From contig NZ_JACJQL010000012.1 in the NCBI RefSeq assembly GCF_014696625.1, forward strand, positions 62,001 through 126,000: DNA of 64,000 bases, given 5' to 3'. Under the pieces are notes generated by a model. The model saw only the letters and a program-made list of their open reading frames with translations, was not told where the DNA came from and searched no databases. This document shows positions 36,380 through 44,786 of the stretch, piece by piece. Positions within the stretch are counted from its first letter, which is position 1, and every line of letters begins with the position of its first letter. The stretch comes from Nostoc parmelioides FACHB-3921 (GTDB taxonomy: Bacteria > Cyanobacteriota > Cyanobacteriia > Cyanobacteriales > Nostocaceae). The position numbers were made by a program, and so were the translations under genes.

Positions 36380-36550
36380 ATGGAAAAGGTATTTAGAGAA
36401 GAGAGTTTAAAGATTAATCTTTTTACTCAGTACGCGGCTCAAAAACTGCAACCTCTAACTGCACTTTTTCAAGATATCCAGCAAGTACAACAAGATCAAC
36501 AACAAAAAATCACAAGAAATAATCAATCACGCTCTTCTGATAGCCGGTAA
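36380..36550 (+). CDS. small Q-rich protein upstream of glycosyltransferase
   Basis: A 56-codon frame from the ATG at 36380 to TAA at 36548-36550 reads MEKVFREESLKINLFTQYAA, then QKLQPLTALFQDIQQVQQDQ and a polar serine/arginine end. It stops 3 bases before the ATG of the glycosyltransferase gene, so the two would be co-translated. The composition looks protein-like and helical, not like shadow coding. I know no family for it. The 257 bases before it (36123-36379) show nothing else. Confidence 0.5.
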   Translation: MEKVFREESLKINLFTQYAAQKLQPLTALFQDIQQVQQDQQQKITRNNQSRSSDSR

Positions 36551-36553
36551 AGA

Positions 36554-37702
36554 ATGCGTATAGCTTGGATTGGAAAAAAATCACCCTTTTGTGGCAATGT
36601 CACTTACAGTAGAGAAGTTACAAATGCCTTACTAGACAGGGGACATGAAGTCAGTTTTCTCCACTTTGCTCAAGAAGAAACTGAACCTGACAACTGGCCG
36701 AAATTCCAAGAAGTGCCTCTACCCTTCATTTATAAGTCCCAGGTCTACACAATTCCAACGTTCAAAGCGACAAAGCTTTTAACTGATTCACTGCGAGAAA
36801 TCAAGCCAGATATTGTCCATGCGTCTCTGACTTTATCTCCTCTAGACTTTTTTCTACCAGAAATTTGTGACCAACTGAACTTGCCCCTAATTGCCACATT
36901 TCACACTCCATTTGCAGGCAAAGGCGCAAAACTGATATCAGGAACACAACTTTTAGCTTATCAACTATACGCGCCTTTTTTGGGTAACTACGATCGCGTC
37001 ATTGTCTTTTCCCAAATTCAGCGAGAACTATTAGCAAGTATGGGTGTGCGGGAGAAAAATATCGCAGTTATCCCCAATGGTGTGGATACCAGCAAATACT
37101 CTCCTGGGTCTTCTCTTGTGAAAAAAGAATTTCAAGCGGAACGATTGTTTGTCTACCAAGGAAGAATCGCCCCAGAGAAAAATGTAGAATCCCTGTTAAG
37201 AGCTTGGAAGCAAGCTAACATGGGTGCTGATAGTAAGTTATTAATGGTTGGAGATGGGCCTTTGAGAGCTACTTTAGAACCCTTTTATGGTTCTGAGTAT
37301 GGCATTATCTGGTTGGGATTTGTTGCTGACGAAGACCGACGCATACAGATTCTCCAGGGTGCAGATGTATTCATTTTACCTTCCCTAGTTGAGGGTTTAT
37401 CCTTATCTCTGTTAGAGGGTATGGCTTGTGGACTGGCTTGTTTAGCAACCGATGTGGGCGCTGACGGCGAAGTGTTGGAAAAAGGTGCTGGTGTAGTCAT
37501 GAATACCAAAACTGTGCGATCGCAATTACGCACCCTTTTACCACTATTCCAAGACCATCCAGAGTTAACAACAGTGCTGGGACAAAAAGCTAGAAAGCGC
37601 GTGGAAGAACGCTACACATTAGAGAAGAATATTACTCATTTAGAAGAACTTTATCGTGAAGTTTTAGCACAGCAACCTGTAAAACTCAGTTGGGGAGCAT
37701 AG
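36554..37702 (+). CDS. glycosyltransferase family 4
   Basis: This 382-residue GT-B enzyme has an N-terminal acceptor domain (MRIAWIGKKSPFCGNVTYSR, HASLTLSPLDFFLPE, ATFHTPFAGKG) and a C-terminal donor domain (AVIPNGVDTSKYSPG, YQGRIAPEKNVESLL, LMVGDGPLR, and the EGLSLSLLEGMACG nucleotide-sugar motif with E-x7-E). The opening suggests a GDP-mannose-dependent-type enzyme, but the sugar is not certain. The start is the ATG at 36554, 3 bases after the small gene. It probably acts in exopolysaccharide or glycolipid synthesis. Confidence 0.87.
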   Translation: MRIAWIGKKSPFCGNVTYSREVTNALLDRGHEVSFLHFAQEETEPDNWPKFQEVPLPFIYKSQVYTIPTFKATKLLTDSLREIKPDIVHASLTLSPLDFFLPEICDQLNLPLIATFHTPFAGKGAKLISGTQLLAYQLYAPFLGNYDRVIVFSQIQRELLASMGVREKNIAVIPNGVDTSKYSPGSSLVKKEFQAERLFVYQGRIAPEKNVESLLRAWKQANMGADSKLLMVGDGPLRATLEPFYGSEYGIIWLGFVADEDRRIQILQGADVFILPSLVEGLSLSLLEGMACGLACLATDVGADGEVLEKGAGVVMNTKTVRSQLRTLLPLFQDHPELTTVLGQKARKRVEERYTLEKNITHLEELYREVLAQQPVKLSWGA

Positions 37703-37722
37703 TCCAATCCCATAGTTTAGAT

Positions 37723-38304
37723 TTAAGGCCTCAGCAAAACTGTTGCTTTAGGATATTTTGACTTTAAAACATCTGTGATGTGTTCGTTTAACGTGACTGC
37801 ATCATGAAATTCTTTTGACTCCTGTAATGCCTCATATAATGAAAGGATTTCTGGCGACGATAAATTCGTAAAAGTGCGTAATTCAGTAATATCTAATCTC
37901 CGATTAAATTCATTTACAGTATGCCGCCATTGATGTAGTAACAAAAATAATTCACTATCCTGACCCTCTGCAAACACCCCAGAGGCGATCGCCGTTTCGT
38001 TAACTGACATAATTAATCTAGGGAAGACTAGGGGGCGGCCTAGCCTATGGTAGCTAGCCTGAAATCGACTATCAGCTAATATTTCAGCATTTGAACTGCG
38101 CTCATTTAATAAAGCACGTAACAATTCTGTTCTCTTTTCATTTGCTGTTGCCCATCTTTCACCAAAAATACCCGTAATTGTTGCTAACAGCCCTAAAGTT
38201 GTCAATAGGGGTTCAAAATCTTTTTCTGTAGACCACCAGACAATAGCTAAAATAAACCCCAGAATTAGAGGAAAAAATGTGACAAATGTCACTAAATTTT
38301 TCAT
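37723..38304 (-). CDS. small membrane protein of unknown function, partner of EgtD-like gene
   Basis: This 193-residue protein has two N-terminal membrane segments (about 4-24 and 32-50), followed by a soluble part with KRTELLRALLNERSSNAEIL and FHDAVTLNEHITDVL. The pattern (two membrane helices plus cytosolic domain) recalls small membrane proteins of bacterial conflict operons, but I recognise no family. It follows the EgtD-like methyltransferase on the same strand after 37 bases, so they probably work together. The start is the ATG at 38304. Confidence 0.6.
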   Translation of the reverse strand: MKNLVTFVTFFPLILGFILAIVWWSTEKDFEPLLTTLGLLATITGIFGERWATANEKRTELLRALLNERSSNAEILADSRFQASYHRLGRPLVFPRLIMSVNETAIASGVFAEGQDSELFLLLHQWRHTVNEFNRRLDITELRTFTNLSSPEILSLYEALQESKEFHDAVTLNEHITDVLKSKYPKATVLLRP

Positions 38305-38341
38305 ATTAAAAGCACTATATATTATTCAAATTGGGTATATT

Positions 38342-39487
38342 TTAACTTTTGGGAGTCCATAAGCTATCTTTTACAGTAGTTCTTGAAGTATGAGGTGCAA
38401 GTAGAAGTAAATCCATACCAAATCCATTTTTGATGCGTGGTTCCAAGGTTGTATGGAGATTATCAACTAACACCAAATTACTATCTGATATGATTTTGGT
38501 GATGCCAGAAGCGACATATTTTCGAGTTAAGAGTAAGCGAATCGTGTCTTCTGGTTCAAAGTTTATGAGTGAGCGGTCTGGCAACATAACATTAATATTA
38601 TTACCAGTTAAATTACGGTATAAAACCTTGACCAGCAGTGCTTTATCTGACTCTACCTCACCTTCAAAGAAAACACTATTTAAATCAATATGTAAATCAG
38701 TATTTTGCAGTAACGCACTGGTGACAAACTCTCTAAATGATTTCGTTTTTGCGTACTCAATTGCTGCTTTTTGTGATGCTTCTTCGCTTAATTCTTCAGT
38801 AGTTGCCACTTCCAGGAGAAGCTTATCTCCATTACGCAAAAGTTGAGAGAGAGTTTTCAACAAATCTCCATCTTGTTGGAAATTAGCTAGTGTATTCCCT
38901 AATAAAGAAAACAGGACTGGGTTATCATCTAAAACGTGGTCGAGCAGTTTCCGCAACTCTTTAACATTTGTATCAATAGAGAAATCAATTTGAATAGGTA
39001 GGACATGACTACCCTTCATTTGTGAACCTTGAGTTGCCTTTTGTACACCCAACCGGAGCATCTCCGAACTCATATCTACTGGAAAATAGAATATATCAGG
39101 ATGAGTCTTAAGTAGCAAACTCAAAATGAATTGGTCTTTTTCTCCTGTACCTACACCTAAGCTGACATAGTGATATTTCTGATCTTTTATGTTGTGAGAA
39201 TATATTTGATTCCATCGTGGTCTAAAAGATTCTATACTCTGTTTCATCACCAGATAGAATCTATCATTGCAAGCATAATCCCAAGCTATTGTTGGCGCTA
39301 TACCCCAGTAGGAAAAGCCAGATAAAATTTCTTTGCCATCACCTGTCCTAGAAAATTCACCTCTCAATTCTTGTGTGAGTTCTGCTAATTTATTCGATTG
39401 ATCTTCACCGATAAAACAGAGACTCCATCCCAAGCCTGGTTCATTGGGAGAATTTTCTAGTAGCTTGACAAAATTTAACGGTGCCAT
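38342..39487 (-). CDS. EgtD-like (histidine-specific) SAM methyltransferase
   Basis: This 381-residue protein carries the Methyltransf_33/EgtD-type Rossmann fold: YVSLGVGTGEKDQFILSLLL (SAM loop), YFPVDMSSEMLRLGV, and LFSLLGNTLANF, close to the family's LGxTIGNF. In ergothioneine synthesis EgtD trimethylates histidine. The tyrosine and glutamate residues that would bind histidine are not recognisable to me, and no egtB gene is near, so the substrate may differ. The start is the ATG at 39487. It forms a two-gene unit with the membrane protein downstream. Confidence 0.7.
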   Translation of the reverse strand: MAPLNFVKLLENSPNEPGLGWSLCFIGEDQSNKLAELTQELRGEFSRTGDGKEILSGFSYWGIAPTIAWDYACNDRFYLVMKQSIESFRPRWNQIYSHNIKDQKYHYVSLGVGTGEKDQFILSLLLKTHPDIFYFPVDMSSEMLRLGVQKATQGSQMKGSHVLPIQIDFSIDTNVKELRKLLDHVLDDNPVLFSLLGNTLANFQQDGDLLKTLSQLLRNGDKLLLEVATTEELSEEASQKAAIEYAKTKSFREFVTSALLQNTDLHIDLNSVFFEGEVESDKALLVKVLYRNLTGNNINVMLPDRSLINFEPEDTIRLLLTRKYVASGITKIISDSNLVLVDNLHTTLEPRIKNGFGMDLLLLAPHTSRTTVKDSLWTPKS

Positions 39488-39611
39488 CTTTAGCCTAGTT
39501 GCTTGATCAGTTTATATGATGAGTATTCTGTCAGCTTTTAGACGCTACCATGCCTTGATGAATCCTGTAAAGTGCTAAAGAGAATTTACTTGATGATTAA
39601 GTAATAGTGAT

Positions 39612-40373
39612 TCAGGTATGCCGTGATAAAGACCAACCCAAACTCGTTGGCTGTTGATAAATTTGCTTCAAAGTATTGACATCTCTGGGAGAAATCGGTG
39701 GTGGGTTGCGGACTTGGGAAAAATATAAAGCATCGCTTGGTAGTGAACTATGCCCCCAAATTCCCAAGGCGTGACCGAGTTCGTGGCGGGCGGCGGCTAG
39801 GAGATAGTTACCTGTTTGGGTAGGACTCAATAGGATAGTAAAGCGATGTGATAAGACGTTATTCTTTGTGTATAATTCGTAGCGGGTGAGAGCAGAACGC
39901 GCGCGGGGGATTTTATCTTTACCTATTTCTAACGGTGGGGTTTTGCGCTCAATGGTAATATCGGCAACTTCAGACTGTTCTACAATTACCAAAGGCAAAT
40001 AATTAGCCCATTCCTGCACAGTTGTGAAAACACTATCAACCCATATTTGCGCCTGTTGTGCGTTAATTAGTTGTGGTCTTTTGATATGAACTCGCACGGG
40101 AAATTGTGACCACACTAAATAACCGACATCAGTAGTTGTAACTTGAGAAAAGTAATCACCGCTATTGGTGCTGTCTTGCCATTGTGCGAGGGTAGACGGT
40201 AGAGGATGGGGTTTTAGAGATGATGGGGATGAAGGGTTGGCGTTACTAAGTTGGAGACTAGTGAAAATAATGAGCAGCCCTGTACCTATAAATAAGGCGA
40301 GGGCTGCTAGTAAGTGCTTTGATCGAAAATTCTTGAGGGTGTTAGGTTTTGGGTATTGAATTTTATTCCCCAT
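39612..40373 (-). CDS. metzincin-type (M10-like) zinc protease, membrane-anchored or exported
   Basis: This 253-residue protein has an N-terminal membrane or signal segment (about 18-42). The zinc site HELGHALGIWGH matches the metzincin pattern HExxHxxGxxH/D. SALTRYELYTKNNVLSHRFT precedes it, and a downstream M (methionine turn) is not obvious. Such proteins are matrix-metalloprotease-like and act outside the membrane. The start is the ATG at 40373. It lies 20 bases after secG on the same strand. Confidence 0.82.
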   Translation of the reverse strand: MGNKIQYPKPNTLKNFRSKHLLAALALFIGTGLLIIFTSLQLSNANPSSPSSLKPHPLPSTLAQWQDSTNSGDYFSQVTTTDVGYLVWSQFPVRVHIKRPQLINAQQAQIWVDSVFTTVQEWANYLPLVIVEQSEVADITIERKTPPLEIGKDKIPRARSALTRYELYTKNNVLSHRFTILLSPTQTGNYLLAAARHELGHALGIWGHSSLPSDALYFSQVRNPPPISPRDVNTLKQIYQQPTSLGWSLSRHT

Positions 40374-40393
40374 TTACCTATCTCCCTTTAATG

Positions 40394-40627
40394 TTATTTA
40401 GGTAGCCAACCTGCGCTTAAAACTACTGTTAAACCGAGGAAAATTACTGTCAATGCCCAGGTAACACGGTTTAAGGTATTTTCGGCGCTTTTGGTGCTGC
40501 TAAATAGCTGGGCTTGTCCGCCGATCGCTCCAATTCCGTCACCTTTGGGGCTATGGAGTAATACTAATACTATTAAACCAACTGCGGAAAGCGCCCAAAT
40601 AGCTTGCACGATACTAGTAACTGTCAT
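40394..40627 (-). CDS. secG: SecG translocase subunit
   Basis: This 77-residue auxiliary subunit of SecYEG has two membrane helices (about 4-22 and 50-70) joined by LLHSPKGDGIGAIGGQAQLF, the family loop (SPKGDG.G). The frame extends to a TTG at 40657; the ATG at 40627 gives the normal length. It lies after gpmI, a common arrangement in cyanobacteria, with a hairpin repeat (40675-40716) between. Confidence 0.93.
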   Translation of the reverse strand: MTVTSIVQAIWALSAVGLIVLVLLHSPKGDGIGAIGGQAQLFSSTKSAENTLNRVTWALTVIFLGLTVVLSAGWLPK

Positions 40628-40674
40628 GGTAGCAATCTCTTTTATAACAAGTTTCAAAAAAGAAGGGTTTGCTA

Positions 40675-40716
40675 ATGAGAGAACAGTTGACGGTTAACTG
40701 TTAACTGTTCTCTCAT
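40675..40716. repeat. heptamer repeat hairpin between gpmI and secG
   Basis: ATGAGAGAACAGTTGAC (from 40675) pairs with GTTAACTGTTCTCTCAT (to 40716) with one wobble; the loop is GGTTAACT-like. On the minus strand it lies just after the gpmI stop and could end that transcript. Confidence 0.7.
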
Positions 40717-40719
40717 AGC

Positions 40720-42321
40720 TTAATTAAGACCTACAGGAATAGGGGTGCGACTGAGTTCCACCTCATATTCTGCTGGTTGCAGGAGCGATCGCCCTGTCAT
40801 TTCTGGTGGTTGGGGTAGCTGTAAAATATCGAGGATTGTGGGTGCAATGTCGGCTAGTTTGCCGTCGCTACGTAGTTCGACATTTGTACCATATCCAGGG
40901 ATTTTAACTTTTTCGCCTTCCACTAAAATTAAGGGGACTGGGTTAGTTGTGTGAGCTGTCCAAGAATTACCTGCTTCATCTAGCATATACTCGGCGTTGC
41001 CGTGATCGGCGGTAATAATTGTTGTTCCCCCGGCTTTGCTCACACCTTCTAACAAACGACCCAAACAGCGATCAACTGTTTCAATAGCCTGTATTGTGGG
41101 TTCTATTTGACCAGTATGCCCTACCATATCTGGGTTGGCATAGTTAATGACAATTAGAGAGTAGATACCTTTTTGAATTGCGGCGATCGCTGTATCGGTA
41201 ACTGCTGCTGCTGACATGGCTGGGGCTTTGTCGTAAGTCGCTACCATTGGACTGCTGACAAGTTCCCTGTCTTCCCCAGCAAAGGGTTCTTCTAAGCCAC
41301 CGTTGAAGAAATAGGTGACATGGGCATATTTTTCGGTTTCGGCGGTACGAAACTGATTTAAACCCTGATTGGCGATGACTTCACCCAGAATATTGGTCAA
41401 GTTCTGTGGCTCAAAGGCTACAGATACTGATAAATCAGAATCGTACTGGGTAAATGTGACAAAAGACAGTGGTTTGATTTGCTCTCTGGCAAAGCCTGTA
41501 AATTCAGGGCTGACAAAAGCTTGAGTCAGTTGTCTAGAACGGTCTGGACGGAAGTTAAAGAATATCACCCCATCTCCCGGCTCGACAGCACCAGGAGCAA
41601 TTCGCACGGGAACGATAAACTCATCATTCACACCTTCCGCATAGGATGCTTGCAAGACATCAACAGCCTTGCGTCCATCACCTGCAACATCTTGGGTCAT
41701 CACATCGTATGCACGTTGTACCCGATCCCAACGGCGATCGCGATCCATCGCGTAGTAACGACCGCTAACCGTGACAATGCGCCCAATTCCTACATGATTG
41801 ATGTAGTCTTCCAAGGCTGAGATTGCGTTTATACCATCGGTGGGTGCAGTGTCACGACCATCGGTAATGGCATGAATACAAACTTCAGAAATTCGCTGTT
41901 CTTTGGCTAAGTCAAGTAGTCCGAATAGATGGGTGATATGCGAGTGTACACCCCCCTCAGAACAAAGCCCTACTAAATGTAGCTTGCCATTCCGATTGCG
42001 AACTTCCTGGCAAATTTTGACAAGAGCTGAGTTGCTGAGGATAGAACCATCCTCCACCGCATCGGAGATTCGTACCAATTCCTGTGGCACGACTCGCCCA
42101 GCACCAATGTTCAAATGACCAACTTCTGAGTTACCCATTTGACCTTCTGGCAATCCTACGGCTTTCCCTGATGTGTGGATGAGGGTATGCGGGTAAGCCG
42201 TCCATAAACTTTCCATTACTGGAGTCTTGGCGGCAGCAATAGCATTTCCTCGCGTCTCCTCGCAGTAGCCCCATCCGTCTAAAATGACTAGCACCACAGG
42301 AGCAACAGGTGCTTTGGTCAT
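40720..42321 (-). CDS. gpmI: phosphoglycerate mutase, cofactor-independent
   Basis: This 533-residue enzyme of the alkaline-phosphatase superfamily interconverts 3- and 2-phosphoglycerate. It shows VLVILDGWGYCEETRGNAI (metal aspartate), MGNSEVGHLNIGAGRV (catalytic serine), TDGRDTAPTDG, FFNFRPDRSRQL and ITADHGNAEYM (metal residues). The frame runs on to 42417, but the ATG at 42321 gives the family start (TKAPVAPVVLVILDG). It precedes secG. Confidence 0.95.
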   Translation of the reverse strand: MTKAPVAPVVLVILDGWGYCEETRGNAIAAAKTPVMESLWTAYPHTLIHTSGKAVGLPEGQMGNSEVGHLNIGAGRVVPQELVRISDAVEDGSILSNSALVKICQEVRNRNGKLHLVGLCSEGGVHSHITHLFGLLDLAKEQRISEVCIHAITDGRDTAPTDGINAISALEDYINHVGIGRIVTVSGRYYAMDRDRRWDRVQRAYDVMTQDVAGDGRKAVDVLQASYAEGVNDEFIVPVRIAPGAVEPGDGVIFFNFRPDRSRQLTQAFVSPEFTGFAREQIKPLSFVTFTQYDSDLSVSVAFEPQNLTNILGEVIANQGLNQFRTAETEKYAHVTYFFNGGLEEPFAGEDRELVSSPMVATYDKAPAMSAAAVTDTAIAAIQKGIYSLIVINYANPDMVGHTGQIEPTIQAIETVDRCLGRLLEGVSKAGGTTIITADHGNAEYMLDEAGNSWTAHTTNPVPLILVEGEKVKIPGYGTNVELRSDGKLADIAPTILDILQLPQPPEMTGRSLLQPAEYEVELSRTPIPVGLN

Positions 42322-42485
42322 AATAAAATTGCCCTTTACTTTTTGTAATACCCGAATGATACCACTGCTACCCGTCACTGCAAGTGAATTTCTGCTTATT
42401 AACTTTTCTGATGACAAAAATCTATTTTTTTTAGATTTTCTTTAACCTTAGTAACTGTTGAATATATTTCGTGATAAAAGGGGAT

Positions 42486-42531
42486 GGGTAATAGGTAGTT
42501 GGTAATTGAGAAGAAAGCTTACCTATTACCC
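42486..42531. repeat. inverted repeat between ABC-F and gpmI genes
   Basis: GGGTAATAGGTA (42486-42497) and TACCTATTACCC (42520-42531) are exact inverted copies; a further CATTACCTATTACC follows. It lies just downstream of the ABC-F stop on the minus strand, so it may act as its terminator. Confidence 0.7.
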
Positions 42532-42559
42532 ATTACCTATTACCAGTAGTTTAGATGCT

Positions 42560-44254
42560 TCACTTCTTTTTGGCAGAAGATTTAGCTGATTTAGCGGCTT
42601 TTTTCGCAGCTTTTTCAGCAGCGATCGCCTCTAACCTTGCCGTTTCTTTTTCCTCAGCGATTTTATCCAGATAATAGTGGTAATCACCTAGATAAACTCG
42701 GAATTCGCCATCCCGAATTTCAACAATTTTGTTGGCTACTTGAGAAATAAAATAACGGTCGTGAGAAACTACTATCGCCGTACCATCATAATTTCGTAGT
42801 GCTTCTTCCAACATTTCTTTTGCGGGAATATCCAGGTGGTTAGTAGGCTCATCGAGAATAATTAAGTTGGCAGGACGTAAAAGCATTTTCGCCAATGCTA
42901 GACGTGCCTTTTCTCCTCCACTCAATGCTTCTACTTGCTTAAATACGGTGTCGCCTGTAAACAAAAACTTACCTAAAAGTGTGCGGACTTCTTCATTTTT
43001 CCAGTCAGGAACTTCATCATGGATAGTTTCCATAACTGTTTTTTTCAAGTCCAAAGCTTCGGCTTGATTTTGTTCAAAGTAACCAGGAATAACACCGTGT
43101 TCCCCTATACCGACACTACCTTCGGTGGGTGGTTCTAAACCCATAATGATCCGCAACAGCGTAGATTTACCTGCACCGTTAGGGCCTAAGAAAGCAATGC
43201 GATCGCCCCTTTCAATTAAGAGGTTCGCACCCAAGAACAAAATTTTATCATCGTAGGTATGGGTTAAATCCTTGATTTTCACTACCTCCCGTCCACTGCG
43301 GGGTGCAGGTGGAAAGCGGAAATGCAAGGTTCTGACACCAGCCACAGGCGCTTCGATGCGTTCGATTTTATCTAGTTGCTTTTCTCGGCTTTTGGCTTGA
43401 GTACTGCGGGTAGCACTGGCGCGGAATCTATCAACAAAAGCTTGCTGTTTCTCGATTTCTTTCTGCTGACGTTCGTAAGCACTCATTTGAGCTAACTGGC
43501 TTTCGGCTTTTTGTTCTAGATAAGATGTGTAGTTACCCAGATAAGTACTAGAAACACCGCGTTCAGTTTCCACAATTTGAGTGCAGAGGCGGTCAAGAAA
43601 CTCCCGGTCGTGGGAGACTATTACCATCGGTGTAGTTAGCTTTTTCAGGTAATTTTCTAACCACTCAATAGTTTCCAAGTCTAAGTGGTTAGTCGGCTCG
43701 TCCAGCAGTAAGATATCTGGTGCTTGCAGAAGGATCTTACCCAAACTCATCCGCATCTGCCAACCACCAGAGAAAGCGCTGACGAGGCGATCGCCATCTT
43801 CTTGCTCAAATCCCATTTCTGGGAGAATCTTTCCAATGCGCGCTTCTAAACCATAGCCATCCAAACCTTCAAACTGACGCTGCAAACGATCCAATTTGTC
43901 GATTAGCTTATCCAGTTCCTCTGGAGTCGCTGTTTGCATATCATGTTGTACTTGAGTTAAAGCTAACTGTACTTGGTTGGCCTCCTTAAATACAGTCCAA
44001 AATTCTTCTCTGACGGTGCGGCTAGGATCTACCTCAAACTCTTGGTTAAGATAGGCTATGTGCAAGCTAGCAGGACGAATAATTTCCCCAGCCGTCGGTT
44101 CTATCTCCCCAGTGATAATTTTTAGCTGAGTCGATTTTCCTGCACCGTTGACACCGACTAAACCAATGCGATCGCCTGGTTTCACTTCCCAGTTGATATC
44201 TTTGAGAACTTCGCCTGTAGGATAAATTTTACTAATATGTTCTAATCGCAGCAT
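42560..44254 (-). CDS. ABC-F family ATPase
   Basis: This 564-residue ribosome-associated ATPase has two ABC domains and no membrane segments. Domain 1 shows GLVGVNGAGKSTQLKI, SGGWQMRMSLGKIL and LLLDEPTNHLDLETIEWLE. The linker carries the ABC-F coil (QKAESQLAQMSAYERQQKEI). Domain 2 shows FLGPNGAGKSTLLRI, LSGGEKARLALAKML and ILDEPTNHLDIPAKEML. A lysine/alanine-rich tail ends the protein. ABC-F proteins act in the ribosomal E site. The ATG at 44254 is one codon inside a TTG. Confidence 0.92.
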   Translation of the reverse strand: MLRLEHISKIYPTGEVLKDINWEVKPGDRIGLVGVNGAGKSTQLKIITGEIEPTAGEIIRPASLHIAYLNQEFEVDPSRTVREEFWTVFKEANQVQLALTQVQHDMQTATPEELDKLIDKLDRLQRQFEGLDGYGLEARIGKILPEMGFEQEDGDRLVSAFSGGWQMRMSLGKILLQAPDILLLDEPTNHLDLETIEWLENYLKKLTTPMVIVSHDREFLDRLCTQIVETERGVSSTYLGNYTSYLEQKAESQLAQMSAYERQQKEIEKQQAFVDRFRASATRSTQAKSREKQLDKIERIEAPVAGVRTLHFRFPPAPRSGREVVKIKDLTHTYDDKILFLGANLLIERGDRIAFLGPNGAGKSTLLRIIMGLEPPTEGSVGIGEHGVIPGYFEQNQAEALDLKKTVMETIHDEVPDWKNEEVRTLLGKFLFTGDTVFKQVEALSGGEKARLALAKMLLRPANLIILDEPTNHLDIPAKEMLEEALRNYDGTAIVVSHDRYFISQVANKIVEIRDGEFRVYLGDYHYYLDKIAEEKETARLEAIAAEKAAKKAAKSAKSSAKKK

Positions 44255-44786
44255 CAAGTTTCTCTCAGTTAGGAATTATGGTTAGTTGCGGACGAAGTAC
44301 CAATACTGTGTCCAATATTAACAAAAATTAACCAATAATTTGTCTTAAGAAACTCTTACCAAACGAAAGGTTAAATTTATCTTGTTTAATTACCGCTTTG
44401 GGCGTTAGGAGACTGCTGTTACCTGTTTTCTTGGCATTCATTTAAGTGGCGTTGGGAATTGCCCACGATATCCTGGTTTTTGTGAGTAATTCTCACTCTA
44501 AAAATACTGAGATTTTTTAAATAATCAAATCGGATTTCTATACTGATTTGAAAATGGGTGGAGAGGTAGCCTCAGGCAATTCATTTAAGTAAATTTGCCT
44601 GACTCACCGACTAATAAAAGATTCCCAATAACAATATCCTTACTCTTTCTTGGGTATAAAATCGTGCATAAATATTATTTAAGGAGTATAAATTCTGGTA
44701 ATTCCTCTTAAACAAAATATCGTAGTATAAAAATACTCATAAATAAATACATAGTTTCTCAAGTAAGAAATAAGACAAAAACACTG
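44255..44786. other. intergenic region upstream of the VMAP-like cluster
   Basis: These 532 AT-rich bases lie between the ABC-F gene (minus) and the coiled-coil/STAND-like gene (plus). They hold a hairpin TCAGGCAA/TTGCCTGA at 44572-44602, with an inner AAT/ATT pairing, and a small GTGAG/CTCAC dyad at 44482-44496. No gene is visible. The promoter of the large cluster must lie here. Confidence 0.5.
44572..44602. promoter_or_regulatory. candidate operator or leader hairpin of the VMAP-like cluster
   Basis: TCAGGCAA (44572-44579) and TTGCCTGA (44595-44602) pair around a 15-base AT loop, about 185 bases before the first gene. The position fits an operator or an upstream terminator. The function is inferred only. 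Confidence 0.35.

Noticed and set aside
38430..38846. 138-codon frame antisense to the EgtD-like gene
   Set aside because: Serine/threonine-rich shadow of a gene with a clear SAM-binding motif.
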